A DNA stretch of 64,000 nt, taken from assembly GCA_947448735.1 (NCBI GenBank), contig CANFOS010000004.1:124001-188000 (forward strand). Direction: 5' to 3'. A model generated the notes under the pieces. It saw only the letters and a list, made by a program, of their open reading frames with translations. It did not search any database and had not been told where the DNA came from. This document shows, in pieces, positions 50,084-59,233 of the stretch; the first letter of the stretch is position 1, and each line of letters starts with the position of its first letter. A program made the translations under genes and the position numbers. This DNA is from Comamonadaceae bacterium. GTDB lineage: Bacteria; Pseudomonadota; Gammaproteobacteria; Burkholderiales; Burkholderiaceae_C.

Positions 50084-51058
50084 ATGGCCGCCCAAGCGCA
50101 GGCAGATCACACCGATCAGGGCCGCGTCTTTGAGTTTGACCCGCTCGCCGTGCGTTATCTGGCGCATGTGCGGGTTGAAAAGCGTCTGGCCCAGCGCACC
50201 GTGGCGCTGTATGCCGCCGACCTGCAAAAACTTCAAACCAGCGCGCTGGCTGCCGGTGTGTCGCTGCAATCGGTACAAAACAACCATATTCGCCGCTGGG
50301 TGGCCCATATGCACAGCGCCGGCCGCACGGCGCGCGGCATCGCGCTGATTCTGTCGGGATGGCGCGGGTTTTACACCTGGCTGGGGCGCGAAGGCCTGGT
50401 GCCCAGCAACCCGGTGCAGGATGTGCGCGCCCCCAAGGTGCCCAAGCCGCTGCCCAAGGCGCTGGGCGTCGAAGAGGCGGTGCAGCTGGCCAGCTTCAGG
50501 GCTGAAGGCAGCCACCCGATCCGGGAGGCGCGTGACCACTGCATCACTGAACTGCTTTACGGTTGCGGCTTGCGGATTGGCGAGCTGGTCGGGCTGGATG
50601 TGCAGGATGGCAAGGATGCCCGCGGCTGGGTTGACCGCCAAAGCGCGCAGGCGCATGTGCTGGGCAAGGGCAGCAAAAAGCGCAGTGTGCCAGTGGGCAG
50701 CAAGGCGTTGGCTGCTCTGGCGGAATGGGTCAGTCAGCGCGCGCAGTGGGCTAAAAGTGACGCCGCCTTGTTCATTAACGAGCGCGGCCTGCGTCTGAGC
50801 CCACAACACATCCGGGTGCGGCTCAAGCAGCGTTCTTTGCAGGCGGGTTTGGCCACGCCGGTGCACCCGCACATGCTGCGCCACTCTTTTGCCAGCCATG
50901 TGCTGCAGTCCAGCGGCGACTTGCGGGCCGTGCAGGAGTTGCTGGGCCACGCCAACATCACCACCACGCAGGTGTATACACGGCTTGATTTTCAGCATCT
51001 GGCCCGTGTTTACGACGCGGCACACCCCAGAGCGACCAGAACCACGCCCGACAAGTAG
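50084..51058 (+). CDS. xerC: Tyrosine recombinase XerC
   Basis: ELLYGCGLRIGELVGLDV, HPHMLRHSFASHVLQSSGDLRAVQELLGHANITTTQVYTRLDFQHLARVYDAAHPRA. Confidence 0.94.
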   Translation: MAAQAQADHTDQGRVFEFDPLAVRYLAHVRVEKRLAQRTVALYAADLQKLQTSALAAGVSLQSVQNNHIRRWVAHMHSAGRTARGIALILSGWRGFYTWLGREGLVPSNPVQDVRAPKVPKPLPKALGVEEAVQLASFRAEGSHPIREARDHCITELLYGCGLRIGELVGLDVQDGKDARGWVDRQSAQAHVLGKGSKKRSVPVGSKALAALAEWVSQRAQWAKSDAALFINERGLRLSPQHIRVRLKQRSLQAGLATPVHPHMLRHSFASHVLQSSGDLRAVQELLGHANITTTQVYTRLDFQHLARVYDAAHPRATRTTPDK

Positions 51059-51183
51059 CGCAGCGCGGCAGTTTGGCAAGAACAGCGTTTAACGACGACT
51101 CGGCACTGGCCTGAATAACTTATCTTTGAGCGGTACCCATTCAGGGTCAGGGTCAGCCTGACAATAAGGCCATGAATAAGGCC

Positions 51184-52386
51184 ATGAAATCACTGCGTCT
51201 GAAACCCGGAAAAGAAAAATCCCTGCTGCGCCGCCACCCCTGGGTGTTTGACGGCGCCCTGGCGACGGGCGGGGGTGGCGTGGGCTTGGCCGAGGCGGGC
51301 GAGACAGTGCGCATTGAAAGCCATGAGGGCCAGTTTTTGGGCTGGGCGGCTTACAGTCCGCAGTCCAAAATCCGCGCACGGGTCTGGAGCTTTGACGAGG
51401 CACAGCGCATCGACGCCTCGTTTTTTATAGCTGCTTGTGCAAGATCCATAAGGGCTAGAAGCCTTTTTGACATCAAAAGCGATGGCATCAGGCTGATCCA
51501 TGGCGAATCTGACGGCCTGCCTGGTCTGGTGGTGGACAGGTATGGCGACACGCTGGTGGCGCAGTTCTCCAGCTGCGGCTCCGAGCGCTTCAAGGGCGTG
51601 ATTGTGGACGCATTGCTCAAGCAAACCGGCCTGACCAGGCTGTATGAGCGCTCAGACGCGAGTGTTCGCTCACTTGAAGGCCTGCCCGAAGCGACCGGTT
51701 GGCTCGCGGGGTCTGGCAGCACCGACATCATCCTGACGGAACACGACTGGAAGCTCAGCCTGGACGTGGCCAGCGGCCACAAAACCGGGTTTTATCTGGA
51801 CCAGCGGGACAGCCGCCACAAGTTCAGCCAGTACGCCCGCCGCATGGCGTTCAAGCGTGTCTTGAATTGCTACAGCTACACCGGCGGCTTCACGGTGGCA
51901 GCTTTGAGTGGTGGCGCAGCGCACGTCACGTCGATTGACTCGTCCGGCCCGGCGATCGAGCGTGCGGTGGCCAACGTGGCGCTGAACGGTTTTGACGCCA
52001 GCCGCACCACCATGATGGATGCCGATGTCAACGCCGCGTTGCGCCAGTTTTTGAAGGACGGGGTGACGTTTGACGCCATCGTGCTCGACCCGCCCAAATT
52101 TGCCCCCACCGCCTTTCATGCCGAGCGTGCCGCCCGGGCCTACAAAGACATCAACCGCCTGGCCCTGATGCTGCTCGAGCCTGGCGGTGCACTGTTCACC
52201 TATTCATGTTCAGGCGGCATCAGCGCCGATTTGTTTCACAAGATCGTCGCAGGGGCAGGCCTGGATGCGGGTGTGGATGCTTACATCACCGAACGCATGG
52301 GAGGCGCGCCAGACCATCCGATGACGGTGACCTTTCCTGAGGGGGAGTACCTCAAAGGGATGGTTCTGGTCAAAATGCAGGCTTGA
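51184..52386 (+). CDS. rlmI: Class I SAM-dependent rRNA methyltransferase, RlmI-like
   Basis: LKPGKEKSLLRRHPWVFDGAL, GESDGLPGLVVDRYGD, FYLDQRDSR, LNCYSYTGGFTVAALSGGA, IVLDPPKFAP. Confidence 0.92.
   Translation: MKSLRLKPGKEKSLLRRHPWVFDGALATGGGGVGLAEAGETVRIESHEGQFLGWAAYSPQSKIRARVWSFDEAQRIDASFFIAACARSIRARSLFDIKSDGIRLIHGESDGLPGLVVDRYGDTLVAQFSSCGSERFKGVIVDALLKQTGLTRLYERSDASVRSLEGLPEATGWLAGSGSTDIILTEHDWKLSLDVASGHKTGFYLDQRDSRHKFSQYARRMAFKRVLNCYSYTGGFTVAALSGGAAHVTSIDSSGPAIERAVANVALNGFDASRTTMMDADVNAALRQFLKDGVTFDAIVLDPPKFAPTAFHAERAARAYKDINRLALMLLEPGGALFTYSCSGGISADLFHKIVAGAGLDAGVDAYITERMGGAPDHPMTVTFPEGEYLKGMVLVKMQA
51415..51463 (+). repeat. Family A repeat copy inside rlmI
   Basis: gcctcgttttttatagctgcttgtgcaagatccataagggctagaagcc, in frame as ASFFIAACARSIRARS. 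Confidence 0.65.
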
Positions 52387-52442
52387 CATTTGACCGCCAA
52401 AGGCCGGAACGACAAAACGCGTCGTGCTCAGGTATCGAATAA

Positions 52443-52490
52443 GGCTGTAGGCCAATGAATACTTGAGCCATAAGCTATTAAAATAATAGT
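52443..52490 (-). repeat. Family A dispersed repeat copy
   Basis: minus strand actattattttaatagcttatggctcaagtattcattggcctacagcc. Confidence 0.75.
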
Positions 52491-52693
52491 GATTGCCGAG
52501 TGGTTTTTTCAACATCACAGCGTTGCCATCCAGTCCCACCTGAAAGATGCTGATGCGTGTGGCCACGCGTGCTCGCCGTCTTGCTTTGTGGTGTCTTGCT
52601 GATGGCTGCAAAAAGCGCCCTGAACAAGCTGTTGACAGCGTTTGGACAGGCCAAAGCTGGTAAAACGCCCAAAATGCGACAATAGTCGGTTAC

Positions 52694-54145
52694 ATGACCT
52701 CTAACTTTTCCAATCTTTCGCTCGCTCCCCAACTGGCCCGCGCCGTTGCCGAGATGGGCTACGAAACCATGACCCCCATTCAGGAGCAGGCCATTCCGGT
52801 GGTTCTCCAGGGGCGTGACGTGATGGGCGCAGCGCAAACCGGCACCGGTAAAACGGCAGCCTTTGCCTTGCCGCTGCTGCAGCGCATGATGAAGCACGAA
52901 AACGCGTCCACCTCGCCAGCGCGCCACCCGGTGCGCGCCTTGGTGTTGCTGCCCACCCGTGAGCTGGCGGTGCAGGTGGCCGAGCAGGTCAAGCTTTACG
53001 CCAAATACACCCACTTGAACAGCGCGGTGGTTTTTGGCGGCATGGACATGAAGGGCCAAACCGCCGAGCTGAAAAAAGGCGTCGAAGTGCTGGTGGCCAC
53101 GCCAGGCCGCTTGCTGGACCACATTGAAGCCAAAAACGCGGTGCTGAACCAGGTTGAATATGTGGTGCTCGATGAGGCCGACCGCATGCTCGACATTGGC
53201 TTTTTGCCCGACTTGCAGCGCATTTTGAGTTACCTGCCCAAGCAGCGCATCACGCTGCTGTTTTCGGCCACCTTCTCGCCTGAAATCAAACGCCTGGCGT
53301 CCAGCTATCTGCAAGACCCGGTGACGATTGAAGTGGCACGCTCGAACGCCACCGCATCAACGGTGGAGCAGCATTTTTACAGCGTGGACGCAGACGACAA
53401 GCGACGTGCCTTGCACCAGGTGTTAAAAACCCGCGGCATGAAGCAGGCTTTTGTGTTCGTCAACAGCAAGCTGGGCTGCGCTCGCCTGGCCCGCTCGCTT
53501 GAAAAAGAAGGCCTGAAAACCACCGCCCTGCACGGCGACAAAAGCCAGGACGAACGCCTCAAAGCCCTCGAGGCCTTCAAAAGCGGCGAAGTTGACTTGC
53601 TGGTGTGCACCGATGTGGCAGCGCGCGGGCTGGACATCAAAGACGTGCCGGCGGTGTTCAACTTTGATGTGCCCTTCAATGCCGAAGACTATGTGCACCG
53701 AATTGGCCGCACCGGCCGTGCCGGGGCTTCGGGCTTGGCTGTCAGTTTTGTGGCCAGCAGCGACCAGCGGCTGGTGGCTGACATTGAAAAGCTCGTCAAA
53801 ACCAAAATTGAGCTGGAGCCTTTTGCCTTTGACGAAGCGCCTGGCGAGCACCAGCGCATCAACGATGGCAGGCGCATGTACCGCCAAGCCGAAGATGCAG
53901 CGCCGCGTGAGCGGCAAGAGCGCCGCGAGCCCAGAGAATTTAGAGAGCGGCGTGAAGCACCACCGCACCGTCAGGCCGCCGCACCGCGCGACCCGTTTTT
54001 TGACCAGCCCTACGAGAGCAGCGTTGCCCCTGATGCCCAGCCCGCCTGGGAAGCCGCCGCCAAAGCCAACCCTCAGCGCAGTAGTGTGTCGGCCAACATC
54101 AAGCCCAAGAAAAAAGTCGCAGCCTTGTTCAAGCTCGGCGAATAA
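52694..54145 (+). CDS. DEAD/DEAH-box RNA helicase (RhlE-like)
   Basis: MTPIQEQAIPVVLQGRDVMGAAQTGTGKTAAFALPLLQ, VLDEADRML, HRIGRTGRAG; basic/proline-rich C-terminal tail. Confidence 0.95.
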   Translation: MTSNFSNLSLAPQLARAVAEMGYETMTPIQEQAIPVVLQGRDVMGAAQTGTGKTAAFALPLLQRMMKHENASTSPARHPVRALVLLPTRELAVQVAEQVKLYAKYTHLNSAVVFGGMDMKGQTAELKKGVEVLVATPGRLLDHIEAKNAVLNQVEYVVLDEADRMLDIGFLPDLQRILSYLPKQRITLLFSATFSPEIKRLASSYLQDPVTIEVARSNATASTVEQHFYSVDADDKRRALHQVLKTRGMKQAFVFVNSKLGCARLARSLEKEGLKTTALHGDKSQDERLKALEAFKSGEVDLLVCTDVAARGLDIKDVPAVFNFDVPFNAEDYVHRIGRTGRAGASGLAVSFVASSDQRLVADIEKLVKTKIELEPFAFDEAPGEHQRINDGRRMYRQAEDAAPRERQERREPREFRERREAPPHRQAAAPRDPFFDQPYESSVAPDAQPAWEAAAKANPQRSSVSANIKPKKKVAALFKLGE

Positions 54146-54372
54146 GCCAGCTGCGGCGCATCGGTCAGCGCTGGCCGACACATGCTTTGCCCTTCGTGTT
54201 GCCGTTCTTCAATGGCTAGATGCTGGCGGTCTGCGCATGAGCGCAGCGATGTCTTTTGACGTCATTCTCAGAGGGGATCACCGCGTTGCTGATGGCGCTT
54301 GTGCTGCTGCTGCCCGCCAGCATCGCGCGCGCCACTGGTGCGACGAGGCGACTGAAAAACCTGCCCCGTAAG

Positions 54373-55209
54373 CTAACCCGGCCGCTGATGTTGCTCGCAG
54401 GGGACCTTGATCAGCTCAAATTCGCCAGCGCGTGGCCCCAGACGGGCTGCCGTCAGGCAACCGCCCCATACGCAGCCTGTGTCCAGCGCCAGCGTGTTGT
54501 GGTGCAGGATTTGCCCGGCGTTCAGGGTTGACCAATGGCCAAAAGCAATTGGCTGGTCAAGTGTTGCCCGGCCTGGCACCTCAAACCAGCGTGAATAGCC
54601 CGGCGGTGCGTCTGCCTGGCCACCCTTGATGCTGAACTCCATCTCGCCCGCATTCGTGCAAAAGCGCAGGCGGGTCAGGGCGTTGACGATGACCCGCCAG
54701 CGTTCAGCACCCTGCAAGCCGTCGTGCCATTGCGCGGGTTGGTTGCCAAACAGCTGGGTTAAAAAGGATTTGAAGTCGTCTGCACGCAACTGCTGCTCCA
54801 GCTCGCTGGCCAGGGCCAGCGTTTGTGCCGTTGTCCACTGCGGCAGCACGCCTGCATGCACCATCAGCCAGCCGTGGGCGGCTATCGCCAGGGGCCGGTG
54901 CCGCAGCCAGTGCAGCAGATCGGCGCAGTCAGGCGCATCCAGCAGCTGCGCCAGTGTGTCACCCTTGCTGACATGACGAACGCCTTGCCACACACCCAGC
55001 AAATGCAGGTCATGGTTGCCCAGCAGGCATTGCGCCGCATCGCCCAGCGCGCTCAGCCGGCGCAGCACGGCCAATGAATCTGGCCCCCGGTTGACCAGGT
55101 CACCCAGCATGTAGAGGGTGTCGCGGCTGGGCGAAAAGTTGACCGACTCCAGCAGACGCTGAAATGGCGCATCGCAACCTTGCAGGTCGCCAATCAGGTA
55201 CATTGACAT
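54373..55209 (-). CDS. apaH: Symmetrical bis(5'-nucleosyl)-tetraphosphatase
   Basis: MYLIGDLQGCDAPFQRLLESVNFSPSRDTLYMLGDLVNRGPDSLAVLRRL, LLGNHDLHLLGV. Confidence 0.94.
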   Translation of the reverse strand: MSMYLIGDLQGCDAPFQRLLESVNFSPSRDTLYMLGDLVNRGPDSLAVLRRLSALGDAAQCLLGNHDLHLLGVWQGVRHVSKGDTLAQLLDAPDCADLLHWLRHRPLAIAAHGWLMVHAGVLPQWTTAQTLALASELEQQLRADDFKSFLTQLFGNQPAQWHDGLQGAERWRVIVNALTRLRFCTNAGEMEFSIKGGQADAPPGYSRWFEVPGRATLDQPIAFGHWSTLNAGQILHHNTLALDTGCVWGGCLTAARLGPRAGEFELIKVPCEQHQRPG

Positions 55210-55232
55210 GTGTTTATTTTGCTTGAAGACGC

Positions 55233-56531
55233 ATGGACTTTTTGCTGATTGCCTTTTTGACAATGCTCAACGGCGTGTTTGCCATGTCAGAGATGGCCCT
55301 GTCGTCAAGCCGAAAGGCCAGGCTGGCAGCCATGGCCGAGTCGGGCGACAAAGGGGCCGAGGCAGCGCTGGGCCTGCTGGACAACCCGACCCAATTCTTG
55401 TCATCGGTTCAGGTGGGCATCACCTCGATTGGCATGCTCAACGGCATCATTGGCGAGGCGGCTTTCAGTGGCAACCTCTCGGTGTGGATGCAGAGCCTGG
55501 GCATGCCCCTGCGCGCCTCAGACATCACCGCGACGGCCTTGGTCGTGGCCATCATCACCTACATCACGATTGTGTTTGGCGAGCTGGTGCCCAAGCGTAT
55601 CGGCCAGCTGTACCCCGAAACAGCCGCCCGGCTGGTGGCCCGCCCCATGATGTGGGTGGCCAGCGCGGCCAAACCGTTTGTCAAACTGCTGTCCTTCAGC
55701 ACGCACGCTGTGCTCAAGCTGCTGCGAGTCGACAACACGGCAGGCCGCGGCGTGACCGAAGAAGAAATCACCGCCAGCCTGGAGGAAGGCGTGGATGCGG
55801 GCCTGATTGAAGAGCATGAACATCAGATGGTGCAAAACGTGTTTTTGCTGGACGACCGGTTACTCACGTCGCTGATGTTGCCGCGCTCGGACATTGAGTG
55901 GCTGGACGCCGCCGACACCGCAGACCAGGCGATTCAAAAAGCCAGCGTCACGGGACACTCGTGGTATCCCGTTTGCCGGGGCAGTCTGGACGAGGTGGTG
56001 GGCGTGATCAGTGTGGCCAGATTGCTGGCTTTGCGTGGCGCCGATGCGCAGCCGCATGGCCAACGCATCGGCGGGCATGCAACTGCGGCCGTGTTTGTGC
56101 CTGAAACGCTGACGGGCATGGAGCTGCTGGAGCAGTTTCGCGCCAAGTCCAGCCGCATGGTGTTTGTGGTCGATGAATATGGTGTGGTGCAGGGTCTGGT
56201 CACGCCGCTGGACCTGTTGGAGGCGATCACTGGCGAGCTGCAGCCAGGTGCCCAAACAGATGCCTGGGCGACACTGCGGGATGACGGAAGTTGGCTCATT
56301 GACGGGGTGATGCCGGTGGCCGAACTCAAGGCGCGGCTGGACATCAAGGACCTGCCTGCCGAAGACAAGGGCCGCTACAACACCGTGGCAGGGTTGCTGC
56401 AGGCCGTGTCTGGCTGCTTGCTGGCGACGGCCGATCGGGTCGATTGCGCGGGTTGGCGCTTTGAGGTGGTTGACCTGGATGGCAAACGCATTGACAAGGT
56501 GCTGGCAAGCCGCTTGAACTTGCCCGACTGA
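55233..56531 (+). CDS. Hemolysin family protein (CNNM + CBS + CorC_HlyC)
   Basis: DUF21-type N-terminus, GRGVTEEEITASLEEGVDAGLIEEHEHQMVQNVFLLDDR, VFVVDEYGVVQGLVTPLDLLEAITGEL. Confidence 0.92.
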   Translation: MDFLLIAFLTMLNGVFAMSEMALSSSRKARLAAMAESGDKGAEAALGLLDNPTQFLSSVQVGITSIGMLNGIIGEAAFSGNLSVWMQSLGMPLRASDITATALVVAIITYITIVFGELVPKRIGQLYPETAARLVARPMMWVASAAKPFVKLLSFSTHAVLKLLRVDNTAGRGVTEEEITASLEEGVDAGLIEEHEHQMVQNVFLLDDRLLTSLMLPRSDIEWLDAADTADQAIQKASVTGHSWYPVCRGSLDEVVGVISVARLLALRGADAQPHGQRIGGHATAAVFVPETLTGMELLEQFRAKSSRMVFVVDEYGVVQGLVTPLDLLEAITGELQPGAQTDAWATLRDDGSWLIDGVMPVAELKARLDIKDLPAEDKGRYNTVAGLLQAVSGCLLATADRVDCAGWRFEVVDLDGKRIDKVLASRLNLPD

Positions 56532-56607
56532 CAAGACTGTTTTGCAGGCGCCTTGGCTTGAAAACAGACCTCAACGGGCTAAAAAGTCGTTTCCAGGTGC
56601 CAAATCA

Positions 56608-56655
56608 GCCTCTGGGCCACTGATTTCATGCTCAGGTAGCTCCTAAATCAGGAGC
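56608..56655 (-). repeat. Family A dispersed repeat copy
   Basis: minus strand gctcctgatttaggagctacctgagcatgaaatcagtggcccagaggc. Confidence 0.75.
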
Positions 56656-56753
56656 AATTCGACTGCTTTGCCGTAATGCCCGGTGCCGCGCCGGTTTTCG
56701 CCGTGGTCGCTAAACTCTCAGTTGGTTCATTTTCTGATTTTTAGGCGCACACC

Positions 56754-57809
56754 ATGAGCTTGATTCCCGTCACTATCCTCACCGGCTTTCTGGGTTCAGG
56801 CAAAACCACGCTTTTGAAGCGCGTTTTGACCGAAGCCCACGGCCAAAAAATTGCCGTGATCGAAAACGAGTTTGGCGAAGAAAACATCGACAACGAGATT
56901 CTGGTCAATGACACGCAGGAAAACATCATCCAGATGAACAACGGCTGCATTTGCTGCTCGATTCGCGAAGACCTCAGGGACACGCTTCAAACGCTGGCCG
57001 AAAAAAAACGCAAGGGCGAGCTGGTATTCGACCGGGTCGTGATTGAGACCACCGGCCTGGCCGACCCCGGCCCGGTGGCGCAAACGTTTTTCATGGACGA
57101 AGAAATTGCCGAACAGTACCTGCTGGACTCGATTCTGACGCTGGTCGATGCCAAACACGCCGACGCCCAGCTCAACGACCGCCAGGAGGCACGCCGCCAG
57201 ATTGGCTTTGCCGATCAGATATTCATCAGCAAGACCGATCTGGTGGCTGCGGATGAGGTCAAGGCATTGACCCACCGACTGACCCACATGAACCCGCGTG
57301 CGCCGCAAAAAGCCGTGCATTTTGGCGATGTGGCGATCGCCGATGTGTTTGACCTGCGCGGCTTCAATTTGAATGCCAAGCTCGACATTGACCCGGACTT
57401 TCTCAAGGCCGACGACCATGGCCACAACCACGAAGGCCATGACCATGTTCATGGCGAGCATTGCGACCATCCGTCCCATGCGGCGGAGCAGGGTCATCAC
57501 CATGTGCATGATGACGATGTCAAAAGTTTTGTCTTCCGTTCAGACAAGGCTTTCAGCCCGGCCAGACTGGAAGACTTTCTGGGCGCGATTGTCAATATTT
57601 ACGGCCCGCGCATGCTGCGCTACAAAGGGGTGCTCAATATGGAAGGCACCGAGCGCAAGGTGATTTTTCAGGGGGTACACCAGCTGATGGGCAGCGACTT
57701 GGGACCGGCCTGGGCAGACGGCGAGACCAAGACCAGCAAAATGGTGTTTATTGGCATTGATCTGCCGAAAGACATTTTCATGCAAGGCTTGGAACAGTGC
57801 CTGGTGTGA
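56754..57809 (+). CDS. CobW/COG0523 family GTPase, probable metallochaperone
   Basis: PVTILTGFLGSGKTTLLKRVL, NNGCICCSIREDL (CxCC), FISKTDL, His-rich linker. Confidence 0.94.
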   Translation: MSLIPVTILTGFLGSGKTTLLKRVLTEAHGQKIAVIENEFGEENIDNEILVNDTQENIIQMNNGCICCSIREDLRDTLQTLAEKKRKGELVFDRVVIETTGLADPGPVAQTFFMDEEIAEQYLLDSILTLVDAKHADAQLNDRQEARRQIGFADQIFISKTDLVAADEVKALTHRLTHMNPRAPQKAVHFGDVAIADVFDLRGFNLNAKLDIDPDFLKADDHGHNHEGHDHVHGEHCDHPSHAAEQGHHHVHDDDVKSFVFRSDKAFSPARLEDFLGAIVNIYGPRMLRYKGVLNMEGTERKVIFQGVHQLMGSDLGPAWADGETKTSKMVFIGIDLPKDIFMQGLEQCLV

Positions 57810-58014
57810 GCCAGGTTGGAGTGAGTCTGCAGGCTGTTTGTCAAAACTGCTCATTTCGGGATGACAAGCCATGTCCGTCGTGATTCTTCAGTGGTTTGGT
57901 TTTGAGGTCGACCGAGAGCTCAGGCAGCCGCTATAATCGCGCGCCGATCAAAATACCCAGCCGCGCGCACTTGCCGGGGCTCACCCAGAGGCGGCTTCCC
58001 AGAGGAGACAGACA

Positions 58015-59187
58015 ATGAAAGCAAAACCAGCGAAATCAGTCAAAGCGGCAAAGTCAGCAAAGCCGACCTCATCTGCAGGCAAAACGGTGGCTAAAACCAG
58101 CGTGAAAGCCACCGTCAAAGCCAAACCCAAAACACCCTCGAAGGTCGTCAAGTCGGGCGTCAAACCCGTCTCCAAAGTTGCCGTGAAGTCCACAAAAACC
58201 GTCAAACCTCCTGTCAAGTCGGTGGCCAAAAAAGTCGCCAAGCCGCCGGTCAAGGCCAAGCCAGCTGCCAAAAAGCCAGTGGTGAAAGCTGTCACCAAGC
58301 CAGCTGCCAAAAAGCCGGTCGCCAAAGCCGCCACCAAGCCAACTGCCAAAAAGCCGTTGCCCAAAGCGCAACCTGTTGTCAAGCCGGCTGTCAAGCCAGC
58401 CGCCCAGTCAGCCAAGCAAAAGCCGCCTCTGACCGTACCCCAAGTGCTTGCCAAGCCGGCAGCTAAGGCTGCTCAGCGTGCCGCAACCGCCGCGGCCAAG
58501 ACCATCCCCGTCGTGGCTGTTGTCCCTTCGGCAGCTCCTAAACCAGTACCCGTCAGCAACGGTTTGCCGCCCCCGCCACCTCTGAAGCCAGGCCGCCGAA
58601 GTTCGTCGCGCGCGCTGGCTCATATGCCTCCCCCCGCACCCATGGTGCCTACCCATGCGCCAGACGCAGCAAAAGCCAGTTACTCAACAATGACCGAACG
58701 CGTGATCGCGCCGCCCCCCTATGTGGCTGCCAAAAAAGACCCCAAACTAGCGAACAACTGGAAGACCAAGACCCCTGAGACCTTGACCGAAGAAGAGGTC
58801 AACGCCATGCCTGACGCGGAGTACATGAACGACATGCAAATGGCCTTTTTCCGCCATAAGCTGTCCATCCTGAAACAGGACATTCACAACAGCGCCGGCG
58901 CCACAACAGAACACTTGCGTGAAGACACAGTCGTGGTGCCTGACCCGGCCGACCGCGCCACGATTGAGGAAGAACACGCCCTTGAACTGCGCACCCGTGA
59001 CCGGGAACGCAAGTTGTTGAAAAAAATCGAGCAGTCGATTGCCCGCATTGATTCGGGTGACTATGGCTACTGTGACGAAACTGGCGAACCGATCGGCGTC
59101 GGTCGGCTCATGGCTCGGCCTACGGCCAGCCTGTCGCTGGAGGCTCAGCAAAGACGCGAGCTGAAGCAGAAAATGTTTGGCGATTGA
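58015..59187 (+). CDS. dksA: DksA-family RNA polymerase-binding factor with long Lys/Ala/Pro-rich N-terminal extension
   Basis: C-terminal MPDAEYMNDMQMAFFRHKLSILKQDIHNSAG...RIDSGDYGYCDETGEPIGVGRLMARPTASLSLEAQQRRELKQK. Confidence 0.92.
   Translation: MKAKPAKSVKAAKSAKPTSSAGKTVAKTSVKATVKAKPKTPSKVVKSGVKPVSKVAVKSTKTVKPPVKSVAKKVAKPPVKAKPAAKKPVVKAVTKPAAKKPVAKAATKPTAKKPLPKAQPVVKPAVKPAAQSAKQKPPLTVPQVLAKPAAKAAQRAATAAAKTIPVVAVVPSAAPKPVPVSNGLPPPPPLKPGRRSSSRALAHMPPPAPMVPTHAPDAAKASYSTMTERVIAPPPYVAAKKDPKLANNWKTKTPETLTEEEVNAMPDAEYMNDMQMAFFRHKLSILKQDIHNSAGATTEHLREDTVVVPDPADRATIEEEHALELRTRDRERKLLKKIEQSIARIDSGDYGYCDETGEPIGVGRLMARPTASLSLEAQQRRELKQKMFGD
58258..58374 (+). repeat. Three tandem 39-nt repeats within dksA
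   Basis: KPAAKKPVVKAVT / KPAAKKPVAKAAT / KPTAKKPLPKAQP. Confidence 0.85.
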
Positions 59188-59233
59188 CGCTTTGACCCCG
59201 CCCATCGAGTAAGCATCTTTCATCCATCAGGTC

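Noticed and set aside
50075-51079. 334-aa minus-strand ORF
   Set aside because: Fully antisense to xerC; His/Gln/Arg-rich composition typical of shadow ORFs.
58258-58374. Short tandem repeats as a possible CRISPR array
   Set aside because: Contiguous 39-nt coding repeats without spacers, in frame within dksA.
57981-58454. 157-aa Gly/Leu/Thr-rich minus-strand ORF resembling a low-complexity membrane protein
   Set aside because: Mirror of the AAK-repeat coding region of dksA; composition explained by the sense strand.
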